Of a stretch of 64,000 nucleotides of DNA, positions 12,216-23,800 are shown piece by piece. How positions within the stretch are numbered: position 1 is the stretch's first letter; the number at the start of each line of letters is the position of its first letter. Source of the DNA: Acridotheres tristis. Lineage: Eukaryota; Chordata; Aves; Passeriformes; Sturnidae. The notes beneath the pieces are model-generated. The model was given only the letters and a program-made list of their open reading frames with translations. It was not told the DNA's origin and did not search any database. Where the stretch lies: NCBI GenBank assembly GCA_037013685.1, contig CM072892.1:23627501-23691500 (forward strand), written 5' to 3'. The translations under genes and the position numbers were made by a program.

Positions 12216-12630
12216 CAAGTGTGTTGGGGAAGATGAAACAGGAAAACCTTATAAGTATGATTGCCTGGCAAAAGATTTTGAGAATATGGAAACTATAAGT
12301 GAGATTGAAATTAAAGCCACCTTTGAGATACCAAACCTTAGTTACTGAACAACTAGAAAATAATAGTATGGCCAGCTGAAAGTAATCCCCTCTTGACTGA
12401 ACAATTCCCTCTGCTTGCAGACAGGTCCAAAGGGCAGAGAAGACCCTTCTAGCTTGGCAAAGAAGGTCCAAAATGTAGTTTTTAGAGTTTAAAGTGTAAC
12501 ACAGTATGGTTATGTAATGATTCTTATAGGCTGTATGTAAATGCTATAGGATTTGTATCTCGTATTAGATTGGTTAGTGAAAATTAGAATATTCAACACA
12601 GAAGAAGATTTATTGTATAGTAATGGGAAC

Positions 12631-12673
12631 CTTGCTCTCTTACACCTTGCTCTCTTACACCTTGCTCTCTTAC
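12631..12673. repeat. 15-bp unit in about three tandem copies within the LTR
   Basis: CTTGCTCTCTTACAC starts at 12631 and 12646, and a partial third copy starts at 12661. It lies upstream of the polyadenylation signal of the 12222-12853 LTR. Confidence 0.9.
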
Positions 12674-12774
12674 CTCTCTCTTTACACTTCTTACTCTTGC
12701 TCTCCTGCTCTCACAGGCCTGCTCCAAGCTGCAGCTGGCAGCTCCAAGCAGGGTCTTTTTACCACACCCCTTGC

Positions 12775-12780
12775 AATAAA
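12775..12780 (+). terminator. Polyadenylation signal of the 12222-12853 LTR
   Basis: AATAAA in the context CCTTGCAATAAACCACAG, about 75 bases before the LTR's 3' end, as expected in the R region. Confidence 0.7.
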
Positions 12781-12859
12781 CCACAGATTCCAAGACCTGG
12801 CTTTAGAGAACTTTCCATCAGTCCCGACCATCCTGCCCACCAACGCTCCTACACAAGTG

Positions 12860-15800
12860 AATTTCCTATTACATTCAGAACAGGTAAACCAAAGATCTCC
12901 ATCCCCTTACCATCTACCTTTTAAAATGTTAAGTATGGTCACTCGTTATATTTCAGAATCATCTACATCATTTACATATTACCCATCAGCCACTTGATGC
13001 AATGGCAGGCCAAGACTCCAAAAGGAAAGTAATTTAAAAATACTTTTTCTGATTAACTGTGAACTAGCTGTTAGTAACTTTAATAAGTCTTTGAATGATT
13101 ACAGCAAGCCAATGAAACATTTACATGGAAAGGGAAAGAAGCCTTTTATAAATCTTAAAACAAATGGAACCATTTTTCAGCTACATCATCACAGGCCTTG
13201 GCCAGCATGAAGGAAGAAAAGCCTTTTCCATTGCTTGCTCAAACAGTGAGTTTTATCTTTTTTATCTTGGTTTATTTTCCCAGCCTAGTTTATAGCGGTA
13301 TTGATCCAAATAATGCAGTAGTGAAAAGCAGTCCAGGAAAAGAGAACAAAAAATGTTTCAGCAGGCAGACAGGGAGGAGAGGGGAGAGAACTCTGTGAAC
13401 CAGAATTCCAGGTGAAGATGGGCTATAGAGCCACATCCTTTGAGCTGCAGCTGGAGATAAAACTTTGGTTTCTGAGCATTCTACCCCAGCACTGAAGAGA
13501 CACAAAAATGTAGGAGGAACTATGTGGGTCACATGCAAGAGAGAAGAGTGTCTCAGTTTTATCTGTTTCTGCCACCTAAGTATTCGTCCTACTCGTCACT
13601 CTTTCTAACGTACCCTCATATCACACTTGGCTGTCCCATTCTTGGCTCCCCCTCAGACCTCTGTTACAGCCCTTTTCCCATCAATTCCCTTCTCTGAGAC
13701 CTAAGTACAGGGGAAGGTGGATAGGAGAGGTCCATGACGGGGCAGCTACCTCTCAACTCAGTCTGCATATGAGAAAGGGACAGAAAAGGACCCCAAAAGG
13801 GAAGAGAGGCCAGGATTCATCAAGCAGAAGGCAGCAAATCTGTTCCCCCCTTTTTTACTTTGCACTTTCCTGAGGAAGGCATTCCTGTAGCAGCCAAAGA
13901 AAAATCACTATCTATACCCTACAAGACCCTGGACTACAGCAGGAAAATGAATGAATGAAAAAAGCCTTGGAGAGCCTGGCTTAGATTGTAAGCAATTTCA
14001 TTGCTCATTGGTGGTAAAAGATTTTTCTTGGATCTTTCTTTGAGACCTGCATGGTGTGGATTCCCTGGGTTGTGTGGCATTCAAAGAGCAATTTTATGTG
14101 ACATTTTTTAAAACTGCTTATCTTTTTAAAGAGCAGACAAGAAAGAGTAGCCAAGGATTTTCCACTCCCTGGCTGAGAGTAAAATTGGACAGCTACCTGC
14201 TCACCTTTTGGAAACATCTGTAGTACAATGTGCCATTAGCCAAACTCTTTGTGAAGAAAATTTCAGGTATCGATTTATATGTGCGAGATCTCAGCCACTG
14301 AAAGGCTTATTGCAGTTAGTATACTTGACTATCTGTAGGTCCCCCTGAACAGTCTCTAAAGTATCACAAAATTAGTAAAACTAATTGTCTAGTGCACTGT
14401 TCCTCCCTCATTCATAAGGAATGGTGATTTAGTCTTCTGAAACTGTGATCATATTCAATGTTTTTTTTCTCTTTTCTAGCATATTCTGTTGAGGTTATGG
14501 TTGGCTGTTAAAATGGGAAGCATTATGCTTCTAAAACTATTTCCCTTTTTCTCTGAAACCTATTTTACACAACAATATGACATTTTGACACATACAACAT
14601 GACAAAATCTCAGACCTCTGATGATTCTGTGGGACTGTTAAACAGTTTTGTCCTCAGTTAAATAAAAAAAAAAAAATTAGGGTGTTGCAAGATAATAATT
14701 AATTGATGGAAAACAAATATTCTAACTGTTTGGTGCCAGCCCACTAATCAACTTCAAGAGCTCAGGCATGACTCAGAGACAGTGCTGAGCAAACTGACAG
14801 TGTCTTTATTCTAGCACAGCATTGCATTTTCCATTTCTCCAAGGAAGCCACAGAGTGGGTAAAAGAATGGCTCTGTTGTAATTTTCACTCTGCTTTTCCA
14901 TGGCCCACCCAGCCTTTAGACATCCTAGTGAGGGGATAAAACAGATCCACGAGGGTAAGTTCCTTTTCTGAAAGCCTCCTCAAATTCATGGAGCTAGTGA
15001 AAAGACTTGCATTATCCCTTAGTATTTAATAGGCATTGTCTTTACCCTTCTGTGGTATCTAGTTCTGGAAATACAATTATGTTATGTAAAGAGAAATATA
15101 TCTAACCTGTAAAGGAATGGGGAAGTGTTCTACTAGTCACATGGTAAATGATATGAGCATCACCACTGTACAGAACTATATCAAAAAGTAATTAACAGTG
15201 TACCCATAACTTATTTTACAATTCATCAAATGAACCAAAAAACTGGAAAGGTTCATTCCAAACGTTATTTTGCTTTTTTGAGAAAAACAAGCCAAAGATA
15301 TTTCATTTCATTGACACTTTGTCCAAGAATCCACTTCAGGTATATGCTCGGAGAAAAATAAGCAAATGAAATTATGCATAACATTCACAAACTTGTTGAA
15401 GGAAATGTTATATTTTGCAGTTAACAATCATTCAAGGCTGAGCAAGATTAGAGAAGAGAAATTTTGAGCTGATCACAGGCTGAGGAGATCCAGACACAAT
15501 TCTTACTGCCTAAATGATTGCCCTACTGCTGATCAGCTGGGAAGAAAGGGATAGCAGCCAGTCAGCCTCAGCTGCTACACATTTTCTGATTGGTACAAAA
15601 TACTGACTTTGTCTCTAAGATAGACCTAAAGTCTGAAAGATCGGCCACTCAACGAGGAAGCAAAACACCCAAATAATCTAGAGAATGTTTAATTGTATTT
15701 ACTAAATAAAACAGCTCAAACAAGTGACAGTGAGAAACCACATATTTCATCTGGTAATGACATCAGAATACTTGTGACTCAGCTGTTGTTTCCTGAAGGG

Positions 15801-16688
15801 GAACCACAGGTAAGGTTTAAATCTTGCACTGAATCATGAATTGCATTTTCTGCTGGACAAAAGGAAGATGAAAACTTCTGCACCATTTTTGTAATTCTAG
15901 GCCAGGAAATATATTCCAACTTACATAGCAAATGCCACTTTGGATCATGATATTAGGGTAACTAAATATCAAAGCTTAAGTTTTGCCACAAGCTTAGTTT
16001 TAGCTGAAAAAAAAGCTCAGCTCTAATGATAACACTAAAATTGCCTGAGGGTTAAAATACTCAAAAGAAAGGAACTTGTATAATAACAGTGACTAACTTA
16101 CTGTGCTGGAAACATGTGGGAGTTTTTCATTGTTATTAACTGTAGCTTTTTGAGGTCATTTTGAGAACCTGTCTTATATGAAAAATGTTTAACTATTTTC
16201 ATGCAGCTATCTAAAGCATATATCAAATTCAGCAAAAATAATTTGAAGGTGCAACTACTATTAAGGAATATTGTGGCTAGATTTTCATCTCCTATATCAT
16301 TTGGCATAGAAATGGAAAACACAATTTAATGAAAATAAATGTGTAGTATTAAGTCTGAGGTCAGTAAAGGTAGTAGACAGTATATACTTAATGTCACAAC
16401 TACAGAGTGCATTGACCAGTAAACGAATTAAGAGCTATGCTATAAATAATCTTTATGCCATCATCTCAGCTCATCAATCATGGAAAAGTAATTCATAAGG
16501 ATACTAAGAAAGCAGACTACCTTTAGCTTTTTTTGCTAACACAAATGATCTTCTGGATTGGAGATATGTAGTAGCTTAAGCTAAGTAAAACAAAGCTGGT
16601 TATTAATTTAGCAAAATTTGTACTGGAAAGATTAGTGCAAAGACTGTAAAGCAAGGCAAGTCTTAACTGGGAAATAATGAGAGGCATC
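12860..16688. other. Unique DNA, no gene seen
   Basis: Contains a poly(A) run near 14665 and short chance open frames. The 14725-14960 stretch (starting near TGGTGCCAGCCCAC, with CTTTATT at 14801) is faintly LTR-like on the minus strand, but no ends or target duplication could be fixed. Confidence 0.5.
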
Positions 16689-17287
16689 TATTCCGGTTTA
16701 ACCCCAACCAGCAGCTTAGCCCCAAAGCCACTCACTCCTGATGGGATGGGAGAGAGAATTTGAAGAGCAAAAATGAGAAAACTTGCAGGCTGAGATAAAG
16801 ATTATTTATTAGGAAATGAAAAATCCACACATGGGAACAAAGCAAAACAAAGAATTCATGTACCACATGCCATGGGTAGGCAGGAGTTCAGCCATCCCCA
16901 GGAAAGCAGGGCTCCAGCACATGTAAATAAAACTTGGGAACACAAATATTCTCTCCAAACATCTCTACTTTCTCCTTCTTCCCCCAGCTCTCTCCAAACA
17001 TCTCCATTTCCTCCTTCTTTGCCCAGCTTTATCTGCTGAGCATGACAGCATATGGAGTGGGTCATCTTTCTGATCAGTGCCAGCTGTGCCAGCTGTGTCT
17101 CCTCTGAACCCCCTGTGCACCCCAGCCCCCTCGCTGGTGGGGATGCACACGGAGCTGAAAAGGCCTTGACTCTACGCAAGCACTGCTCAGCAGTAACAAA
17201 AATATTTCTGTATTAGCATCACTTTTTTCAGCACAAATCAAAAACACAGCCCTGTACTAACTACTGGGAAGAAATTGACTCCTGACA
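16689..17287 (-). mobile_element. Older ERVL-like LTR, related to the copy at 73-660
   Basis: The plus strand reads CCGGTTTAACCCCAACCAGC at the left and has GATGGGATGGGAGAGAGAAT soon after. It includes GCATGACAGCATATGGAGTG in the U3 part, and ends with GTACTAACTACTGGGAAG and CTGACA on the right. This is the bird ERVL-like LTR layout also seen at 73-660, read on the minus strand, but diverged. The terminal bases at the left are mutated (TA rather than TG) and no flanking duplication is apparent, so the boundaries are approximate. It contains an internal 39-bp duplication. Open frames within it (16856-17179, 16965-17150, part of 17238-17459) are not genes. Confidence 0.85.
16951..17028. repeat. 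39-bp tandem duplication inside the 16689-17287 LTR
   Basis: CTCTCCAAACATCTC begins at 16951 and again at 16990. The two 39-bp copies differ at a handful of positions, so the duplication is not very recent. It is pyrimidine-rich on the plus strand. Confidence 0.9.
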
Positions 17288-18924
17288 AAATGAGTAAAGT
17301 ATCACAAAGAGAGCACACTGGCAAAAGTGGGGTCACTTTTGATGTTCCTAAAGGGCAGATGGAGTCACTGAGTCTCTTTAACATTTCCTGTAAAGACACT
17401 AGTACAAAGCACTGAGTAGATAAAGTTTCCTGAATATTCAGTGATGAGTATAAAATCAATTCAACAGCCAGAAGGGTTATATATCAAGAAATACAACTAA
17501 TCTTGAAGATTAAAATATTAGGAACAAAGTTAAGTTAAATGCATGAAATACAATATGATGTATTAAAAGGTTGTTTATTATTCAGATGTCAGAGGCAGCC
17601 CCTTTTCTGCCTCCATGTTTTTCCCAACTGGGTAGACATGCTCTGGAAGGCACAATCAGGGCACACCCATGTACTTCAGCAGCAGACAGCATGGCAGTCC
17701 AGCTAGCAGCCCGTGCTCGGAAGCCTGGGCCAGCAGAGTGGGCACACAGAGACTGGCCTTCCTTCTGACAGAGAAGCTGGCACTCGAAGCCAATTGTAGC
17801 ACAATTATCAGGACCTCTTGTTGGAGCTATTTTATCTTCTGTGAAACAGTTTCATGCTAAATGAAAGATCAGTAACTTTAGTCCTCTATTATCAGACAGA
17901 TGCACCCTTTCTAATTTACAAGGTCATGTCCACTCTTTCTACAGCTTAATGAATACTGAGGGACTGAATAGTTTATGTAATATTTGATGACAATTCAGCA
18001 GCTTGGCTGAGAATTACCTGCTACACAATTGTCATGGATTGCAGCATTTCTTTCAGTGAAGGCTGTTTATAATTCATAGAGAGGAAGTCCTTCAATCTAT
18101 GTTGTATTTCCTCATTAATGCAATCTGACAAGTACAAAGTGGAGAACCATACCCAATTTCTGGGGAGGACCTGAGCTTCAAGTGAAGCAGATGTTTAAAT
18201 TTAGCACAGAGATATCTAATGACTTATGTGCTCTTCTCTGCAACAGTTTGTATTGGGCAGGCTGGACAGTATCCTGCTCCGTTTGGTGGCTCCTGTGAAT
18301 TCCATTCTTTAGTGAATGTAGGTCACAGAGCACAGAGATGACCAAACTTGCAAGGCATGCTTTATCCCAAACAGCCATGATATCAAAGGATGTTCAAAGC
18401 ATGCATGTCTTTATGTCTTTGCTCTTCCTCCATCCACTCTGAAAATAGATCCCAAAGCATTAGTTTCAGCAGTACTCCTCAATACACAAGACAGTAAGCA
18501 TAATAATTATGGGTCTTTCAGTGTAACCCTTTTGAAGGCTCTTTTCTGTCTTGCTAATGCTAAATTGGATTCTTTATCCCATTTACTCTTTTCCAGGTAA
18601 CAAATCTAATAATGTCATCCATTATTCTCTTTCCTTTTCCCTACTGCTCTTCTCTCAGCTCTGCAGCAAAAATAGAAAAAAAAAAAAAAAAGGGAAAATT
18701 CTGTTTTGAAGTGCCAGATCACAAGCCATGACATGCTCTGCTATTTTTCCCCCCCCCGACCTTTGGTCCCTACATCCCACTTCATTCCTGTTGTCCCTCA
18801 GAACAATCTTTCTTTATATAAAAATAGAAGAATCAGTTCAAGAAAGAGATGGATGAACAAGTCCCTGGAGCCATGTGGTGTCCTACTGTTCACTCAGGTC
18901 TGATGAGTCTAAACACAGTGATTT
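17288..18924. other. Unique DNA with a GC-richer patch and homopolymer runs
   Basis: About 17575-17800 is GC-richer than its surroundings and has a TTTATTATT motif at its left edge, as older minus-strand LTRs can have, but no boundaries could be fixed. A 16-base A run lies at 18676-18691 and a 9-base C run at 18749-18757. No gene is seen. Confidence 0.5.
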
Positions 18925-19951
18925 AGGGCCTTGCAATTGAGTCTAGTTGGAGACCTGTATCTAGTGGTGTCTCCTAAGTTTCCATACTGGCCCCACTATT
19001 GTTTAACTTATCCAGGAATGACCTGGATGAAGAGGAGAGGCCTCCTCAGTAAGTTCACTGATGTCAGGAAGCTGGGAGGAGTGACCAATACCCCAGAGGG
19101 CTGTGCAGCCCTTCAGAAGGACCTTGACAGGTTGGAGAGATGGGCCAAAAGGAACCTTCTGAAATTCAGCAAAGACAAATGCAGAGTTCTAGGAAAGAAT
19201 AACCCCATGCACAGGATAAGAACCAGCCTGCTGGAAAGCAGCTCTGAGAGAAAGGTCCTGGGATCCTGGTGGACAACAAGCTGTTCATGAGCCAGCAGTA
19301 CCCTTGTGACCAAGAAGGCCGGTGGTGTCCTGGGGTTGCATTAGGAAGAACATTGCCAGCAGGTTGAGGGAGATGATCCTGCCCCTCTACTCAATCCTGG
19401 TGAGGCCACAACTGGAGTGCTGTGTCCAGTTCTGGGCTCTTCATTCCAACAGAGACTTGATGGAGCAGGTCCACTGGAGGGTAACAAAGATGCTCAGGGG
19501 CTGGAGCATCTCTCTCTAATAAGGACAGACTGAGGGAGCTGGGCCTGTTCAGCCATAAGAAGAGACTAATGAGAGGGGACCTTATCAATGTGCACAGGTA
19601 TCTGAAGGGAGGGTGCCAAGAGGAAGAATCCAGGCTCTTCTTGGTGGTGCCAAACAATGGGACAAGAGGCAATGGGCAGAAGCTAATGCACAGAAGTTCC
19701 ACCAAAATGTGAAGAAGAACTTTACTGCGGGTGACCACACTATGGAACAGGTTGGCAAGAGCATTTGCAGAGTCTCCCTCACTGAAGGTATTCAAGAGCC
19801 ATCTAGATGCAATCTTGTACAACGTGCTTTGGATGATCCTGTTTGAGCAGGGAGGCTGGACAACTTTGCCCATTCTGTGATTCTGTGATTCTGTGATTCT
19901 GTGATTCTGTGATTCTGTGATTCTGTGATTCTGTGATTCTGTGATTCTGTG
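18925..19951 (+). mobile_element. 5'-truncated CR1 LINE with reverse-transcriptase remnant and octamer tail
   Basis: About 1 kb of the 3' half of a CR1 element. Translated in shifting frames it shows the end of the ORF2 reverse transcriptase: PEGCAALQKDLDRLERWAKR near 19095-19155, GCIRKNIASRLREMILPLYS near 19335-19395, and LGLFS/KRRLRGDL-like sequence near 19540-19580. No single frame stays open, so it is a dead copy. The 3' untranslated end runs into ten copies of ATTCTGTG (19872-19951), the characteristic CR1 3' terminal repeat. The 5' end is truncated at about 18925; no target duplication is visible, as is usual for CR1. The open frames at 18931-19290, 19322-19519, 19391-19993 and 19613-19846 are pieces or shadows of it. 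Confidence 0.95.
19872..19951 (+). repeat. (ATTCTGTG)10, expanded CR1 3' terminal octamer
   Basis: Ten perfect head-to-tail copies of the 8-bp unit. CR1 copies commonly end in only a few of these octamers, so the perfect run of ten suggests later microsatellite-like expansion. Confidence 0.97.
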
Positions 19952-20598
19952 AATTGTTTTCAATCTTTTGACTGTCCCTGAAGCTAGTTCCACTCATCAC
20001 TCATTTACAGTACAGCATCATGTTCTCTAGGATCCCATGTCCCAGTTGCACTTGGGTGGTCTGATTTGCAACCTACCACAGAGTGTTGAGAAATTATCTT
20101 AGCACATCTCAACATTTAAAAGAGTCACTCCCAGATGCAGCCTCCTCCTGTCACAAGACTGACTCACAAACTCCTGTTTGAGAAAGAATGTATCTGAGAT
20201 CTGTGATTTAGAAGGTCTGGGATCACAGCTTCGACTCTTGTCTTTGTCCTGGAAAGCACTATGCACAGAATTTAATTGCAGTCTGAGTAACTAAATAAGA
20301 AATAAATCATTATTAATGACACAAGCAGCCCAGCATCAATTTTGAAAAATTTCCAGGTGGAAACATACAAACCTTGCCTAACACGGTTTCTGCTTTCAAA
20401 GAGGCCCTTAAATTGCCAATTTGTCTTGAACAGGAAAAAATTAACGTTGCTTTCCAGACAGCTACCCAGAAGTGGCTGTAGGCATTGTGGCAGGATGTGT
20501 TATTGGTCTGCATTCCAAATAACTACTGTGTCTGGGAGGCAGAAGGGGAGAACAGGACAAACAGTGTGAGTCAGAAACACACTTGAGACAGCCACTAT
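19952..20598. other. Unique DNA, no gene seen
   Basis: If the candidate exon at 20599-20835 is real, this is its downstream side on the minus strand. I saw no clear minus-strand polyadenylation signal (TTTATT on the plus strand) within it. Confidence 0.5.
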
Positions 20599-20835
20599 TT
20601 AAACACACTTAACTTTTCTCTCTTTGGATTTGGGGTCATCTTTGAGTAGTTTGTCTAAACAAAAATTTCTTGCTTTAGGTGTTTTTCCTAGAGATGAAGG
20701 AGCATTCTGGAGGGAGAGGATCATTTCCTCAGGCTTGAGCCATTTCCATTTTGCACACGTGGCATTTTTACAAGCATCTCCAGGAGAAAGGTTTGGAAAG
20801 GTCTTATTGGCTTCGATGAAACAATCAAATATGTA
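20599..20835 (-). CDS. Candidate terminal coding exon, product unknown
   Basis: On the minus strand a run of about 12 T ends in CAG at 20838-20836, a strong splice acceptor. An open frame then starts exactly on a codon boundary (phase 0) and runs 78 codons to a stop at 20601-20599. The peptide opens YIFDCFIEANKTFPNLSPGD, has two close cysteines (CKNATC), then a basic C-terminal part ending KERKVKCV. Two CpG sites fall inside an AT-rich neighbourhood, which mildly favours constraint. Phase-0 exons carrying scattered cysteines occur in small secreted proteins such as cytokines, but I do not recognise a family and no partner exon was found. Against it: no polyadenylation signal is evident downstream. 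It may be a real last exon, an exon relic or chance. Confidence 0.35.
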   Translation of the reverse strand, partial: YIFDCFIEANKTFPNLSPGDACKNATCAKWKWLKPEEMILSLQNAPSSLGKTPKARNFCLDKLLKDDPKSKERKVKCV

Positions 20836-23800
20836 CTGAAAAAAAAAAAAATTTCTTTTCTCCATATAGTACTAAGGATCACTCAAGTTGCCCAATAAAT
20901 TACTGTGTGCATCGACCTAACCCCATGCCTTTCTCATCCTAAAGAACAAAGCCTTTTAATGCTTCTCAGTCCTCACTAGCTGCTCTGCAAAAGCACCAGA
21001 AAAATAAAGGCACTGGAAAAAATACATAAATCAAGTTGGACATCAAGAACTTTTTACTTACAGTTAACTTTATTAATTTTAATAAGTATGAGATTTGATT
21101 TTTTAAATTAATATAATTTAATTTTATTCCACTCTCTTTATTATCTCTGCTTTTGAATTTGCCACACTACAATCATGGAGGTGAAATAACTTCAAAAGAA
21201 ATCTCAGCTCACATTCTTCACATTCATTAAACTCATATGCTAACAGTTTTAGCACTGTCTTAAAGATACAATTTCTCTAGTATTTTTTCTGTGTGTTTTG
21301 TGTTCAGACAGGTTATTGACGTAGGCTTCTGTTAGTAGTAGTAGCTTCCATATTTCTTCACTGTATTCAGTAACTCAGTAAAATTTTTGTTTGGACACAA
21401 TGTATCCAAGAATATGGAATGTTACATGAAAGGTAACGTTTCTGGTAGTCAATGAGGACGACAAACCTTTTTTGTGATCAAAATAATAACGAGAAAGTGA
21501 TTTGGTGACATGTGGAATGTGTTAACACCGAGATAGAAAGTACACCACAGGAAAATGAGGACTAGTCCTATAACTGAGGAACTGTTTCCATAGTCAGTTT
21601 GGATTAAACTGTTCCCACTATAACATGTGCTGTGGGACTCTGCATGTGAGCACCATGGTATTCATAGGACCATTTTATGGTCCTTTTTATTCAATGGATT
21701 ATTCACTTCTCTATAGTTGTGCCTGTTAAAGTAAAACAGATAAAGTAACTCAGAATTACCAGCCTTAAAAAGTATTCTTTTAGAAGGCTCTTGCAGTCAG
21801 TTTCATGAAGGAAAAATTAAAGAGATGGAAACATTACTGCCTTTACAATTAGAACAACACCAAGGGGAGGAGTTAGATTCAAACAGTGATTTTTTTTTTT
21901 AATCCTAGAAAACTAGTGAGCGATATCTGAAAAATTTCAGTATTTTCAGGATTAGATGTACTTTAAATACTCGTCAGTATTGTGAAAAAGACGAAACATG
22001 TGAATAGCAAAGGAAGTTGCAAATGTTCAGGATCTCTATGGATTTGATGTAGCAGACCTCCATAACCTTCACATACTTCTAAGCCTAAGAGACATCATCT
22101 GCATGGGTTATTCTCTCTGAGGTGGTTTCTGTCTCTTTTGTGGATTAATTCTTCATTCCTGAAATGCATCAGCGAAATGGTGGCAGCTACGCTGCACAAT
22201 TGCCTTTACCATGTTTGCTTTTCCTGCATATTTCTTTCATGCTTTCAGGATATTCTCGTCACCTTTTCCAATGTTGGTCTTCACTCTTCTCCTTCATTTG
22301 CATCCATGATGATGGGAGTCAGGTACTTTTTAAAGGGTGAAGCTCCTGTGAAGCTGAGACTGAAAGGAATCCTCATTCTATGATCAAGTAAAGGGAGAGA
22401 AATACACACGAGACGTCATACAACAGTAAAAAGTGAAACTTGCGCAGGTTAGTTTGAAGTCTGCGGTTTCAGGAGAATGGAAAAATTAAGAAAAATTATA
22501 TATTTGACAGAGCATTCAATATGCACTTTTGAGCTTTGTAGAGAAACCAGAAAACCTTCTGTTCTTTGGAGCAAAGCTAAATGAAATGTTTCAAAACCAA
22601 ACAACTGGTTCTTCTAGAAATGGATTCTTAAATACATGATAATATTTTTAACCTCTGCTTCAGCCTTAAATGAGAATTTAAAAATCTTGAGAATTCTTGT
22701 CTCCCAAACCACATACTCTCACCCAGTTAAACAGATTATAGAGAACTGCAGATGAAAGAAGGGTATCTGTAAGCCATGGGAGTGTCAGAACCTCCTCAGT
22801 GCTTTATGGCTTCTCAGTATTATAAATTATCTTCTAAGCACTACAGATGAAGTCTAGGTCTAACTTGCAATAAATAGAAACATAAAAAAGAATGTTATCC
22901 TGGATGTAACCCTGAAGAAGCCAGCGAGCAGGTACTGCAGTTGAGCTGAAGTAGCAATGTACAATTTTCTAAGCTCATCTGCAATTCACCTCATGCTAAT
23001 GGCATGCTTCCCATCAGATATAGTACAGATGCCCTTTCTGCTTTCATTTCTGTTTTATCTCCCTCAAGAGACCTGTTACAGCCAATGAGTAAAGGCTGTG
23101 GTATGGGGAATTATTGCTATCATTAACAATGAAATATAGAAGGAAAGAATAATATTACTTAGTTTAGTGAACCAAAGAAGCCAAACTCCTATCCTCACAG
23201 ATGTGGAGACTGAAATGCTAGAACTGTGGTTTTTTACCTCAGTCTCTTCACCATTAAACTTATTGCTCTTCCAGAGAAAAGCATACCCAGGAATGAATAC
23301 AAGTGATGTGTTTATGAAAGAAAGGGCAACATGTTCTCGCTTCTTTCTTTAAAGGCCATCTTTGATGGAGCACAAATTCACTAACCCCAGATGATGCCAT
23401 CAATTTGTATAGTACTTACAGGACGACAGAGACACAAGAGGTCTTTCACTCAGCAGAATTAGGGGTAGACATATTAAAAGAGTCATATTTTGTAATAAAT
23501 AATATGGATTTTCTCAAATCATTCTCTGCTCTCAGCATCCTGGAGAGACGGCCTCCCTGGCACTGAAACAGGCTGTGTGTCTCCTTAGGGAATTAGACTT
23601 GAGAGACAGACAAGAGCCTGGCAGTGTCCCTGTGTTCCCCAGCACCACCAACACCAAATTTGTGGAGCACTTGGATTTCACCCTGTTACCATTTTCTGAT
23701 GGAAAATAATTCAGATGAAAACATTTTGATGAGCTCCACTGGATAGACAAAATTTTTGATATAAGAATCCTTTAATCCTAGGTTTATTTTCAAGCTTGAG

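Larger units (their letters stand above)
12222..12853 (+). mobile_element. Solo LTR of an avian ERVK-like endogenous retrovirus
   Basis: The 632-bp segment starts TGTTGGGGAAGATG and ends GCTCCTACA, and is bracketed by an exact 6-bp duplication CAAGTG (12216-12221 and 12854-12859). Six bases is the target-site length usual for class II (ERVK-like) elements. It carries an AATAAA polyadenylation signal at 12775-12780, giving plus-strand orientation, and a pyrimidine-rich part with a 15-bp unit repeated three times from 12631. The sequence matches, from memory, an LTR family common in songbirds. No gag, pol or env sequence adjoins it, so it is solo. Open frames at 12172-12471, 12553-12924 and 12623-12997 overlap the LTR and are not genes. 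Confidence 0.92.

Noticed and set aside
12553..12997. Overlapping 123- and 124-residue plus-strand frames
   Set aside because: They start in the ERVK-like LTR, cross the 15-bp tandem repeat and its polyadenylation signal, and end in flanking DNA.
14725..14960. Possible minus-strand LTR (TGGTGCCAGCCCAC, CTTTATT)
   Set aside because: Neither a second end nor a target duplication could be found, and the similarity is only impressionistic.
19872..19951. Regular short repeat that might suggest a CRISPR array
   Set aside because: The 8-bp units are directly adjacent with no spacers, and the array is the CR1 3' end.
19391..19993. 200-residue minus-strand open frame with a repeated ITESQNHR motif
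   Set aside because: It is the antisense of a CR1 LINE; the peptide repeat is the octamer tail read in three frames.
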